From Pseudomonadota bacterium (GTDB lineage: Bacteria > Pseudomonadota > Gammaproteobacteria > Xanthomonadales > Rhodanobacteraceae), in assembly GCA_021777635.1 (NCBI GenBank), contig JAJYDI010000037.1, positions 1-13,818 of the forward strand: DNA of 13,818 nucleotides, given 5' to 3'. Positions 6,444 to 13,687 of this stretch are shown here, piece by piece. The number at the start of each line of letters is the position of its first letter. Position 1 is the first letter of the stretch. The position numbers were made by a program, and so were the translations under genes. Under the pieces are notes generated by a model. It searched no databases. It worked only from the letters and a program-made list of their open reading frames with translations, and was not told the origin of the DNA.

Positions 6444-7496
6444 TTGAATGATCTGATCCGCCTGGGCTGGCGTGCGCAGGATGCGACTCCGCCGCCCGCA
6501 CCCGGCCAGAGTCTGGCCCGTGTCGCCGCGCAGCATCGCTCCGGATACGTCCTGCACGACGGGCGCGGTCCCTTCAGTGCGCAGCCGGCGCCGGAGTTCC
6601 TGCGCCGCGGACTGGACCCTGTACTGCGGCCGGCGGTGGGCGATTTCGTCTGGGTCGCGCCGGGGTCGCCGCCGCACATTCTCGCCATCATGCCGCGACG
6701 CAGCCTGCTGACGCGCGCCGCCGCCGGCGAGCGCTACCAGCGCCAGGTGATCGCGGCCAACGTCGACGTGGTGCTGGTGCTGATGGGGCTCGACGGCGAC
6801 TTCAATCCGCGCCGCATCCAGCGCTACCTGGCGCTGATCGACGGCTCCGGCGCGACGCCGGTGGTGTTGCTGACCAAGGCCGACCAGCATCCCGGGGCAG
6901 CGTCCGCGCGGGCGCAGCTGGAATCGACGCTGCCGCCGGCGACCGCCGTGCTGGCGATCAATGCCAAGGACCCCGGGGTCGGCGCGCAGCTGGCTCCATG
7001 GCTGGGGGCGGGCGTCACCGCCGCGCTGGTGGGCTCCTCGGGGGCCGGCAAGTCCACGTTGACCAATACGCTGCTGGGGGAGCAGCGCCAGGCTACCGCC
7101 GCCATCCGTGCCAACGACAGCCGCGGCCGCCACACCACCACGCACCGCGCGTTGCTGGCGCTGCCCGGCGGCGCCTGCCTGATCGATACCCCGGGCATGC
7201 GCGAGCTCAAGCTGACCGGCGAGGAGAACCTCGATCTCTACGCCGACATCGCGACGCTGGCCGGCAACTGCCGCTTTGCCGACTGCGGCCACGGCAACGA
7301 GCCCGGCTGCGCGATCGGTGCGGCGCTTGCTTCGGGCGAGCTCGACGGCGAGCGCTGGCGCAGCTATCTCAAGCTGCACGATGAACGCGAGCAGCAGGCG
7401 CTGGCGCTGGAGCAGCGCTTGCAACGCAAGGCGGGCGCGCAGCCGGGGCATCGCACGCTGGGACGGCGCCAGCGCGAGAAGCCGGGGCCGCGCTGA
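6444..7496 (+). CDS. rsgA: Ribosome small-subunit-dependent GTPase RsgA
   Basis: RsgA is a circularly permuted GTPase that checks late 30S assembly and releases RbfA. The 350-residue protein has an N-terminal OB-fold region (about 20-90, with YVLHDGRGPF and VGDFVWV), then G4 as LTKAD (Thr replaces the Asn of NKxD) and G5 INAK. G1 follows as GSSGAGKST (197-205), then the switch region DSRGRHTTTHRAL and G3 DTPGM (248-252). The C-terminal zinc knuckle ligands are C276, C281, H283 and C289. The G4-G1-G3 order is diagnostic. The start is TTG: GGGGAA at 6432-6437 lies six bases before TTG at 6444-6446, and the nearby ATG at 6448 is in another frame. The C-terminus is Arg/Lys-rich and fits rRNA contact. 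The orn gene often found near rsgA is not in the visible neighbourhood. Confidence 0.95.
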   Translation: MNDLIRLGWRAQDATPPPAPGQSLARVAAQHRSGYVLHDGRGPFSAQPAPEFLRRGLDPVLRPAVGDFVWVAPGSPPHILAIMPRRSLLTRAAAGERYQRQVIAANVDVVLVLMGLDGDFNPRRIQRYLALIDGSGATPVVLLTKADQHPGAASARAQLESTLPPATAVLAINAKDPGVGAQLAPWLGAGVTAALVGSSGAGKSTLTNTLLGEQRQATAAIRANDSRGRHTTTHRALLALPGGACLIDTPGMRELKLTGEENLDLYADIATLAGNCRFADCGHGNEPGCAIGAALASGELDGERWRSYLKLHDEREQQALALEQRLQRKAGAQPGHRTLGRRQREKPGPR

Positions 7497-7539
7497 AAGG
7501 CTCGCGGCAGCATCCGATCGGACCGCGCCGCACGTCCGG

Positions 7540-9078
7540 TCAGTGCGCCGCCGCGCTGCCGCCCGCCTTGGGCGAAAACGGCGGCTTGGCCAGCCACAGG
7601 ATCGGGATCATCAGGACGAAGACCCAGCCGATGACGTGGAAAAGCTCGTTGAAGCCGATCTGGTAGCCCTGCCGGGTGATCTCGAGATTGAGCAGGGCCG
7701 CACCGCGTTCGCCGGGACCGAGCCGGGCCAGCGCGTGGCGCGCCATCGGCGAATAGGCGGTGATGTGCTCGGTCAGCTGGGCGTGATGCAGCGCGGCGCG
7801 GCGGTTCCACATGAAGGTGGTGATCGACGCGGCGAAACTGCCGGCCAGCACGCGCAGGAACGTGGCCGTGCCCGAGCCCGACGGGATCTCGCGCGGGGTG
7901 AGGTCCGAGAGCAGGATGGTGAGGATGGGCATGAAGTACAGCGCCACGCCCAGGCCCTGCACCAGCTGCACCATGGCCACGGTGTCGAAGTCGACCTGGG
8001 TGTTGAAGTCCGAACGCCAGAACGAGGTCAGCGCCAGGACCAGGAACGAGAGCGCCGCCAGCACCCGCAGGTCGAACTTGTGCGCGTAGCGGCCGACGAA
8101 CGGGGTCAGGATCACCGGCAGGATGCCCAGCGGCGCGGCGGCGAAGCCGGCCCACTCGGAGGTATAGCCGAGCTGCGTCTGCAGCCATTGCGGCACCAGC
8201 AAGTTGATGCTGAAGAACACCGCGTAGCCGAGCACCAGGACCACGGTGCCGGCGCTGAAGTTGCGATGCCGGAACAGGCGCAGGTCGACGATCGGGTCGG
8301 TGTCCGTCAGCTCCCAGATCAGGAAGATCGTCAGCGAGACGGCCGCCACGATCGCCAGGATGACGATGAAGTTCGAGCTGAACCAGTCGGCGTCGTTGCC
8401 CTTGTCGAGCAGGATCTGCAGTGCCGCCACGCCGATCACCAGGGTGATCAGTCCGACGTAGTCCATGCGCGGCCGGTCGGTCGGGTCGGGGCGGCCGCGC
8501 ATTTGCGATGCGACCACGCTGGCGGCGAAGAACCCGATCGGCACGTTGATGAAGAAGATCCACTGCCAGCTGTAATTGTCGGTGATCCAGCCGCCGAGAA
8601 TGGGTCCTGCGATCGGCGCGACCACGGTGACCATCGCCAGCAGCGCCAGCGCCTGGCCGCGCTTGTGCGCCGGATAGATCGACACCAGCAGCGCCTGGGT
8701 AATCGGGTACATCGGTCCGGCCACCGCGCCCTGCAGCACGCGAAAGGCGATCAGCATGCCCATGCTGTGCGACAGCCCGCACAGCATCGACGACAGCGTG
8801 AACAGGATGGTTGCCCAGATGAACAGCCGGACCTCGCCGACGCGGCGCGTCAGCCATCCGGTCAGCGGCAGCGCGATCGCGTTGCTGACCGCGAACGAGG
8901 TGATCACCCAGGTGCTCTGCTCGTTGCTGACGCCGAGATTGCCGGCGATCGTCGGCAGCGAGACATTGGCGATCGTGGTGTCGAGCACCTGCATGAAGGT
9001 CGCCAGCGACAGTCCGATCGTCGCCAGCGCCAGACTGGGCGGGCTGAACCCACCCGATGGGGCGTGTGCTTCGCTCAT
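7540..9078 (-). CDS. emrB: EmrB-type MFS drug/proton antiporter (DHA2, 14 membrane segments)
   Basis: This 512-residue inner-membrane transporter is the pump of the tripartite system encoded here. It exchanges protons for hydrophobic drugs or toxic compounds. Early motifs are MQVLDTTIANVSLPTIAGNL (first membrane segment) and GWLTRRVGEVRLF (motif A). Motif C-like GPILGGWITDNYSWQW and INVPIGFF follow. The remainder alternates hydrophobic segments that fit 14 helices, including RYAHKFDLR between segments in the second half. The length matches EmrB. Its gene starts 15 bp after emrA, and AAGGA overlapping the emrA stop acts as ribosome binding site. Known substrates of Stenotrophomonas EmrCAB (uncouplers, nalidixic acid, erythromycin) suggest, but do not prove, the range here. 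A very long open antisense frame covers it and is judged non-coding. Confidence 0.93.
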   Translation of the reverse strand: MSEAHAPSGGFSPPSLALATIGLSLATFMQVLDTTIANVSLPTIAGNLGVSNEQSTWVITSFAVSNAIALPLTGWLTRRVGEVRLFIWATILFTLSSMLCGLSHSMGMLIAFRVLQGAVAGPMYPITQALLVSIYPAHKRGQALALLAMVTVVAPIAGPILGGWITDNYSWQWIFFINVPIGFFAASVVASQMRGRPDPTDRPRMDYVGLITLVIGVAALQILLDKGNDADWFSSNFIVILAIVAAVSLTIFLIWELTDTDPIVDLRLFRHRNFSAGTVVLVLGYAVFFSINLLVPQWLQTQLGYTSEWAGFAAAPLGILPVILTPFVGRYAHKFDLRVLAALSFLVLALTSFWRSDFNTQVDFDTVAMVQLVQGLGVALYFMPILTILLSDLTPREIPSGSGTATFLRVLAGSFAASITTFMWNRRAALHHAQLTEHITAYSPMARHALARLGPGERGAALLNLEITRQGYQIGFNELFHVIGWVFVLMIPILWLAKPPFSPKAGGSAAAH

Positions 9079-9093
9079 CGACGCTGCGCGTCC

Positions 9094-10272
9094 TTACCGG
9101 ACGCTGCCGGCATTGGCGTGGATGATGCGGGCGACCAGGGCATCGGCGTCGGCGAGCTGATGCGCATAGACGCCGGTGGCCAGCACCGGTCGCGTGCGCG
9201 TGGTCGTCGACAAGACCGGTCCGCTGCGGTCGTGCAGGTTGACCTCGACGCTCATCGACAGGCCGATGCGCAGCGGATGCGCCGCCAGCTCCCTCGGCTC
9301 CAGCACGATGCGCACCGGGACCCGCTGCACGATGCTGATCCAGTTGCCGGTGGCGTTCTGCGCCGGCAGCAGGGCGAACGCGCTGCCGGTGCCGATGCCG
9401 ATGCCGTCGACGCGGCCGTGGTAGGTGACGCCGCTGCCATACAGCGACGCGGTCAGCGTCACCGGCTGGCCGATGCGCATGTGCGCCAGCTGGGTTTCCT
9501 TGAAGTTGGCATTGACCCACACCCCGCCCAGCGGCACCACCGCCATCAACGGCGTGCCCGGCGCGACGCGCTGGCCCACCTGCACGCTGCGCTTGGCGAC
9601 GTAGCCGGTCACCGGCGCCAGCAGTTGCGAGCGAACGTCGTCCAGATAGGCCTGGCGCACCGCCGCCGCGGCGGCCAGCACGTCGGGCTGCGCGGCGATC
9701 ACGGTGTCGGCCACCAGCGCGCGGCTGCCGGCCAGCTGCTGCTGCGCCGCGCTGTAGGCCTGCTCGGCGGCGGCCAGTGCGTCACGCGCGTTGGCCAGCT
9801 CCTCGGCCGAGATCGCGCCGCTCGCGGCCAGGTTGCGGCGCCGCGCGAAGTCGCTGCGCGCCTTGTCCACCGCGACCTTGCGCGCGGCCAGCTCGGCCCG
9901 CACGGCGGCGGCGTTTGCGTACAGCCCGCGCACCTGGCGCACCGCGCGCGCGAGATTCGCCTCGGCACGCTGCAGTGCGACGCGCGCATCGGCGGCATCG
10001 AACTGCACCAGCACCTGACCCTGGTGCACCAGGTCGTCGTTGTCGGCGCCGATGCTGATCACGGTGCCCGGCACCAGCGGGGTGATCTCGACGATGTTGC
10101 CGTGCACATAGGCGTCGTCGGTGTCCTGGTACCAGCGGCCATCGAGCCAGTACCAGGCCAGCCACAGCAGGCCGGCCGCGACGATCGCCAGCAGCAGCAG
10201 GCGCAGCAGCAGCCGGCGCCGTCCGTTGGGCGCCGGCGCGGCCGCGACGGAGATGGGTGTCTGGGAGCTCAT
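9094..10272 (-). CDS. emrA: EmrA-type periplasmic adaptor (HlyD family)
   Basis: The 392-residue adaptor bridges the EmrB-like pump and the outer-membrane channel. A short cytoplasmic tail ends in RRR (18-20), followed by one membrane helix at about 21-43. The periplasmic part starts with DTDDAYVHGNIVEI, typical of EmrA, then the first lipoyl half. A long Ala-rich alpha-helical hairpin covers about 95-210 (ARAVRQVRGL to VRQAYLDDV). The second lipoyl half has APVTGYVAKRSVQVGQRVAPG and the beta-barrel region NANFKETQLAHMRIGQPVTL. The start ATG overlaps the stop of the outer-membrane factor gene by 4 nt (10269-10272) and is preceded by CGAGG, so translation is probably coupled. Length and motifs are normal for the family. 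Confidence 0.93.
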   Translation of the reverse strand: MSSQTPISVAAAPAPNGRRRLLLRLLLLAIVAAGLLWLAWYWLDGRWYQDTDDAYVHGNIVEITPLVPGTVISIGADNDDLVHQGQVLVQFDAADARVALQRAEANLARAVRQVRGLYANAAAVRAELAARKVAVDKARSDFARRRNLAASGAISAEELANARDALAAAEQAYSAAQQQLAGSRALVADTVIAAQPDVLAAAAAVRQAYLDDVRSQLLAPVTGYVAKRSVQVGQRVAPGTPLMAVVPLGGVWVNANFKETQLAHMRIGQPVTLTASLYGSGVTYHGRVDGIGIGTGSAFALLPAQNATGNWISIVQRVPVRIVLEPRELAAHPLRIGLSMSVEVNLHDRSGPVLSTTTRTRPVLATGVYAHQLADADALVARIIHANAGSVR

Positions 10273-11750
10273 GGATGGACCTCGGCAACAGCGTGGGCAG
10301 GGGCAGGGTCGGCGGTCACGGCGGTCGAGGCATAACCGCCGCCCAGCGCCTGCACCAGCTCGATCGATTGCACGACGCGCGCGGCGTCGAGGGTGGCAAC
10401 GCGCTGCTCGGCCGCGAGCAGGCCGCGTTCGACGGTCAGTGCCTCGATGTAACTGCCGATGCCGGCGCGGTAGCGGATCAGCGCGATCTTCCAGGCCGAA
10501 GCCGCGTCGGCGCGCGCCTGGCGGGCGGCGCCGCTTTCGCGATCGAGCGTGCGCAGCGTGGCCACGCCGGCGGCGACCTGGCGCAGTGCTTCGATCAGGG
10601 TCTGGTTGTATTGCGCCACGGCGAGGTCGTAGTCGGCGTCCCGGCCGGCGAGGTTGGCGCGCAGGCGGCCGCCGTCGAACAGCGGCAGGCTGAGCGCCGG
10701 GCCGAACTGTTCGTAGCGGCTGGCGGCTTCGAGCAGGTTGCCCCCGCCCAGCGAGGCCAGCCCGAGCCCGGCGGCGAGATTGAGATTGGGATAGAACGCT
10801 GCCCGGGCGGCATGGATCGCGCGCGCGGCCGCCTCGATGCGCCAGCGGGCGGCGACGACGTCCGGACGCCGGCCCAGCAATGCGGCCGGCAGGTCGGCCG
10901 GCAACGCCAGCGCCGCCGGCGGCAACGGCTGCGCGGTGAGCGTCAGGGTGGCGTCCGGACCCCGGCCGAGCAGCGCCGCCAACGCGATCCGAGCCAGCGC
11001 CACACTGCGCTGTCGCGCGGCGCGGTCGGCCGTGGCCGCGGCCACCGCGGCGGCTGCCTGATCCAGGTCGAGACGGTTGTCGATGCCGGCACCGACTCGC
11101 TGGCGGGTCAGGCTCAGCACATGCGTGGCGCGCTGCAGCTCGGAATCGGCGATGGCCCGGGTTTTCTCGGCGGCGCCGAGGGTGGCGTAGGCGCGGGCGA
11201 CATCGGCGGCCAGGGTCAGGCGTGCCGCGGCGGCATCCACTTGCGCGGCATGGCCGCGATCGACGGCGGCTTCCCAGGCCGCGCGACGACCGCCCCAGAG
11301 GTCGAAGGTGTAACTGAAGTTGAGGCCGATGCGGTCGAGCGCGCTGTAGTGGCCGCCGTAGGGGCGCGGAATCACGGTGCTCGGAACGCGGATGCCGGAG
11401 GACGACACCCCGGCGCCGACCTGCGGCGCGCGCGCCGCATCGGCTGCCCCGGCCTGCGCCTCGGCGAGACGCACCCGGGCGTCGGCAGCCGCCAGGTCGG
11501 GATTGCCCGCCAGTGCCTGCTGCACCAGGCGATCGAGCTCGGGGTCGCCGAAGGTCGTCCACCAGTCGGCACGCGGCCACGCGGCCGGTGACAGCGGCGT
11601 TCCGGCGAAACTGCGGGCAGCCTGCAGTTGGTCCGCCGCCAGCGGTTGTCCCTGCGGACGCAGACCCGCGCTGCTGACGCAGCCCGCGAGAAGGAGGGTG
11701 ATGACTCCCGCCAGCGCGGGAGACTGCAGGACACGCATGGGCGTCACCAT
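10269..11750 (-). CDS. emrC: Outer-membrane efflux factor, NodT/OprM-type lipoprotein
   Basis: This trimeric outer-membrane channel would be the exit duct for the EmrAB-type pump. The N-terminus is a lipoprotein signal, hydrophobic LAGVITLLLAGC with the acylated Cys at residue 24. The mature part has WWTTFGDPELDRLV, a long Ala-rich coiled-coil of the OEP repeat, ALLGRRPDVVAARWRIEAA between the two repeats and LPLFDGGRLRANL in the second. The 493-residue length is usual for OprM/NodT. Two starts are possible: ATG at 11748-11750, with no clear ribosome binding site and 4 nt after marR, or ATG at 11736-11738 (MRVLQSPALAG), preceded by GGTGA at good spacing. The second may be the real start. The symbol follows Stenotrophomonas EmrC by position and is an inference. 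Confidence 0.9.
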   Translation of the reverse strand: MVTPMRVLQSPALAGVITLLLAGCVSSAGLRPQGQPLAADQLQAARSFAGTPLSPAAWPRADWWTTFGDPELDRLVQQALAGNPDLAAADARVRLAEAQAGAADAARAPQVGAGVSSSGIRVPSTVIPRPYGGHYSALDRIGLNFSYTFDLWGGRRAAWEAAVDRGHAAQVDAAAARLTLAADVARAYATLGAAEKTRAIADSELQRATHVLSLTRQRVGAGIDNRLDLDQAAAAVAAATADRAARQRSVALARIALAALLGRGPDATLTLTAQPLPPAALALPADLPAALLGRRPDVVAARWRIEAAARAIHAARAAFYPNLNLAAGLGLASLGGGNLLEAASRYEQFGPALSLPLFDGGRLRANLAGRDADYDLAVAQYNQTLIEALRQVAAGVATLRTLDRESGAARQARADAASAWKIALIRYRAGIGSYIEALTVERGLLAAEQRVATLDAARVVQSIELVQALGGGYASTAVTADPAPAHAVAEVHP

Positions 11751-11754
11751 GGAA

Positions 11755-12234
11755 TCAGGCGGAGGGCGGGACGGGCGCGGGTGTGTCGCTCAGCGCTTCG
11801 AGGATGCCCTTGAGACTGGCCGCCAGCTGCCTGCGGTCCGCCGGCTGCAGGCGCGAGAGCGCCTGTTCGAGCACGCGTTCACCGCAGTCGCTGAGCTGGG
11901 TCCACAAGGCGGCCCCGGCCTCGGTCGGGACGATGCGCAACGCCCTCCGATCGCTGGGATGGGGCTCGCGGCGCAGGTAGCCCTTGGCTTCCAGGCGATC
12001 GATCACCCGCGTCATCGCGCCGGCATCATGACCTACCGCCTGCGCCAGTTCTCCCGGCGATTGCGGGCCGCACAGCGCCAGGCGTTTCAGCACCACGTAT
12101 TGGGTCTGGTTGAGGTCGAAACCGCGACGCGCCAGCTCGGCTTCGAGCGCCGCCGCCAGGCGCGCGCGCACGCAACCGAGGAGGACACCGAGATTCCCTT
12201 CGGCGGCGGACGGGATGGTCGGGCAGGCAGACAT
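11755..12234 (-). CDS. emrR: MarR-family transcriptional regulator of the efflux operon
   Basis: This 159-residue winged-helix protein should act as a dimeric repressor that releases DNA when it binds a phenolic or hydrophobic compound. The MarR fold is seen as LNQTQYVVLKRLALCG (dimer and first helix), PGELAQAVGHDAGAMTRVIDRLEAKGYL (helix-turn-helix) and the wing REPHPSDRRALRIVPTEAG. The C-terminal helices (about 108-150) complete the dimer. It is the first gene of the operon and runs into the outer-membrane factor gene with 4 nt between. Autoregulation is expected for this layout, and a palindrome overlaps its promoter. The gene order regulator-outer membrane factor-adaptor-pump equals emrR-emrC-emrA-emrB of Stenotrophomonas maltophilia as described in the literature; orthology is inferred. 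Confidence 0.9.
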   Translation of the reverse strand: MSACPTIPSAAEGNLGVLLGCVRARLAAALEAELARRGFDLNQTQYVVLKRLALCGPQSPGELAQAVGHDAGAMTRVIDRLEAKGYLRREPHPSDRRALRIVPTEAGAALWTQLSDCGERVLEQALSRLQPADRRQLAASLKGILEALSDTPAPVPPSA

Positions 12235-12242
12235 GGCCGGTT

Positions 12243-12270
12243 ATGATATAGCCATGCATTTTATTGTCAA
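12243..12270 (-). promoter_or_regulatory. Sigma70-type promoter of the marR-efflux operon
   Basis: On the minus strand a perfect TTGACA (12265-12270) is followed after 16 bp by TATCAT (12243-12248). The -10 box ends nine bases before the marR start, so the leader would be very short or the transcript nearly leaderless. The region is strikingly AT-rich against its GC-rich surroundings. Confidence 0.7.
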
Positions 12271-12280
12271 GGCAAAATAA
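12261..12280. promoter_or_regulatory. Candidate MarR operator over the -35 box
   Basis: The 20 bases form an imperfect palindrome: left arm TTATTgT, right arm AaAATAA, with six matching base pairs about a centre at 12270/12271. It also contains TTG...CAA symmetry at 12264-12275. It covers the -35 hexamer of the marR promoter, which is where a MarR repressor would block RNA polymerase. Site length and AT-rich arms fit the family; binding is inferred. Confidence 0.45.
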
Positions 12281-12359
12281 GCCGAGACTCCTATCGGACC
12301 GACCTGCTGTACGAAGACCTTGTACTCATGGCTTTCACACCCACTTGCTGACGCTGTTA

Positions 12360-12371
12360 TGTCGATAGACA
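12360..12371. promoter_or_regulatory. Small palindrome TGTC-gata-GACA upstream of pagL
   Basis: A perfect 4-bp inverted repeat around GATA lies 32 bp before the pagL start, in the divergent spacer. It may be part of a regulator site for pagL. It is short enough to be chance. No clear -10/-35 pair for pagL was recognised. Confidence 0.2.
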
Positions 12372-12402
12372 CAGTCAGGAACGGGACCGTGATGGAGACC
12401 GC

Positions 12403-12945
12403 ATGATCCCCTCAGACGAGGTTCCCCCTCGCGACCCCCTCCCTCGGCGCTGCCTCGGGGCCCTGTCGCGGGCATTGCTGGCGGTGCTGCTGGCCATTCC
12501 GCTCGTCGCCCGCAGCGCCGAGACCACGGTGAGCTGGGGTCCGAGCGTCACCGGTCAGCATCACTGGACCAGCGCCGTGTTCGCCGAGGCGGCCGCGGAT
12601 CCATGGCGCTGGCGCGCACTCGACATCGCGCCCGAGTTCGGACTGGGCTACGTGCGCGCACGGGGCACTGCAGTCGATCGTCTCGATCATGACGTCTGGA
12701 TCGGCTTCGCGGGCGTGCAGGCCAGCTTGCCCGGCGACGGGATCTGGCGGCATGCCTTTCTCGGTTTCGGCATCGGCGTCACCCACGGCAAGACCAATGC
12801 ACTGTCCAGCAGCGGCGAGTTCGTCGATACCCTTGGCTGGCAGGTCGGGCACTGGGACGTGATGGTCCGGCACATCTCCAACGGCCATCTCGCGAGGGGC
12901 CCCAACATCGGTGAGACGATGCTGCTGCTCGGCGCGCGGTTCTGA
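12403..12945 (+). CDS. pagL: Lipid A 3-O-deacylase PagL
   Basis: PagL is an eight-stranded outer-membrane barrel that removes the 3-O-linked acyl chain from lipid A, which lowers endotoxicity and alters permeability. The 180-residue precursor has an unusually long polar N-region (about 1-22), then a signal peptide core ALLAVLLAIPLVARSA with likely cleavage near residue 39. The catalytic residues match Pseudomonas PagL: H157 and S159 in VRHISNG and E171 in NIGET, with the same His-to-Glu distance of 14. The protein ends in LLLGARF, with a terminal Phe as in outer-membrane barrels. GGAG at 12394-12397 lies five bases before the ATG. The gene is divergent from the marR-efflux operon, sharing a 168-bp spacer. 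Confidence 0.9.
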   Translation: MIPSDEVPPRDPLPRRCLGALSRALLAVLLAIPLVARSAETTVSWGPSVTGQHHWTSAVFAEAAADPWRWRALDIAPEFGLGYVRARGTAVDRLDHDVWIGFAGVQASLPGDGIWRHAFLGFGIGVTHGKTNALSSSGEFVDTLGWQVGHWDVMVRHISNGHLARGPNIGETMLLLGARF

Positions 12946-13012
12946 GCGCCCCGGCGGGCTTCTAGCCGGTCCGCGCATGCGGCATGCTGTCGACACCCAC
13001 CAAGGACCGCGC

Positions 13013-13687
13013 ATGCCCCTGCCCTGTGTCGAGACCGAAACCGGACCCGGCCCGCGTCACAGCATCATCTGGCTGCATGGCCTGGGTGCCGACGGCAACG
13101 ATTTCATGCCGCTCGTGCCGCAGTTGACGGAGCGCGCCTGGCCGCCGCTGCGCTTCGTGTTTCCGCATGCGCCGGTGCGCCCGGTGACCGTCAACGGCGG
13201 CATGCGCATGCGCGCCTGGTACGACATCCAGGCCTTCGATCTGCATGCCCGGCAGGACGAGAACGGCATGCGCGCCGCGATCGCCGAAGTCGAGGCGCTG
13301 ATCGAACGCGAGACTGCGCGCGGCGTGGCGGCCGAGCGCATCCTGCTGGCGGGCTTTTCGCAGGGCGGCGCGATCGCGCTGGCGACCGCATTGCGTCACC
13401 GCCAGCCGTTGGCCGGCGCGATCGCGCTCTCGACCTATCTTCCGCTGCAGGCGCACAGCGCCGCCGAACGCAGCATGGCCAACACCCATCTGCCGGTGTT
13501 CATGGGCCACGGTCGTCTTGACCCGATCGTGCCGATGGCGCTGGGACTGCGTTCGCGCGACGCCCTGGCGACGCTGGGCCACGCGGTGGACTGGCACAGC
13601 TACGTGATGGCGCATCAGGTCTGTCCCGAGGAGATCGCCGACCTGCGCGCCTGGATCGGCGTGCGTCTGCGCGGGGCGCCGGGATGA
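13013..13687 (+). CDS. Alpha/beta-hydrolase carboxylesterase (phospholipase/carboxylesterase family)
   Basis: The 224-residue cytoplasmic esterase belongs to the family of Pseudomonas carboxylesterase II and acyl-protein thioesterase-like enzymes. The oxyanion motif is IIWLHGLGADGNDF, the nucleophile elbow GFSQGG carries S116, and the other triad members are D170 in GRLDPIVP and H201 in the late strand-helix turn (VMAHQVCPEEI). The motif WYDIQAFD is also typical. The open frame extends upstream to 12911 into pagL, but the start is the ATG at 13013-13015, because AAGGA at 13002-13006 lies six bases before it and homology starts there. The natural substrate is unknown. Its stop overlaps the next gene's start (ATGA, 13684-13687). 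Confidence 0.92.
   Translation: MPLPCVETETGPGPRHSIIWLHGLGADGNDFMPLVPQLTERAWPPLRFVFPHAPVRPVTVNGGMRMRAWYDIQAFDLHARQDENGMRAAIAEVEALIERETARGVAAERILLAGFSQGGAIALATALRHRQPLAGAIALSTYLPLQAHSAAERSMANTHLPVFMGHGRLDPIVPMALGLRSRDALATLGHAVDWHSYVMAHQVCPEEIADLRAWIGVRLRGAPG

Noticed and set aside
7497..7539. Small palindrome ccgatcgg in the convergent rsgA-emrB spacer as a terminator
   Set aside because: It is only eight bases, has no loop and no following T-run on either strand.
7276..10335. A 1,019-codon open frame on the plus strand opposite the efflux operon
   Set aside because: Its translation is dominated by Arg, Gln, His, Asp and Gly without any domain pattern, as expected for a frame antisense to GC-rich genes. 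The minus-strand genes beneath it (EmrB- and EmrA-type) are unmistakable.
9094..11580. An 828-codon minus-strand frame that looks like a large fusion ending in the EmrA-type adaptor
   Set aside because: Only its last 392 residues are real. The part upstream of 10272 is an out-of-frame reading of the outer-membrane factor gene.
10257..11591. A 444-codon plus-strand frame opposite the outer-membrane factor
   Set aside because: It is a Gly/Arg/Gln-rich antisense shadow. The minus-strand lipoprotein has a full OEP pattern and a lipobox.
12911..13012. Upstream extension of the carboxylesterase into pagL
   Set aside because: The AAGGA ribosome binding site and conserved sequence favour the ATG at 13013. 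The extension would overlap pagL and adds no family sequence.
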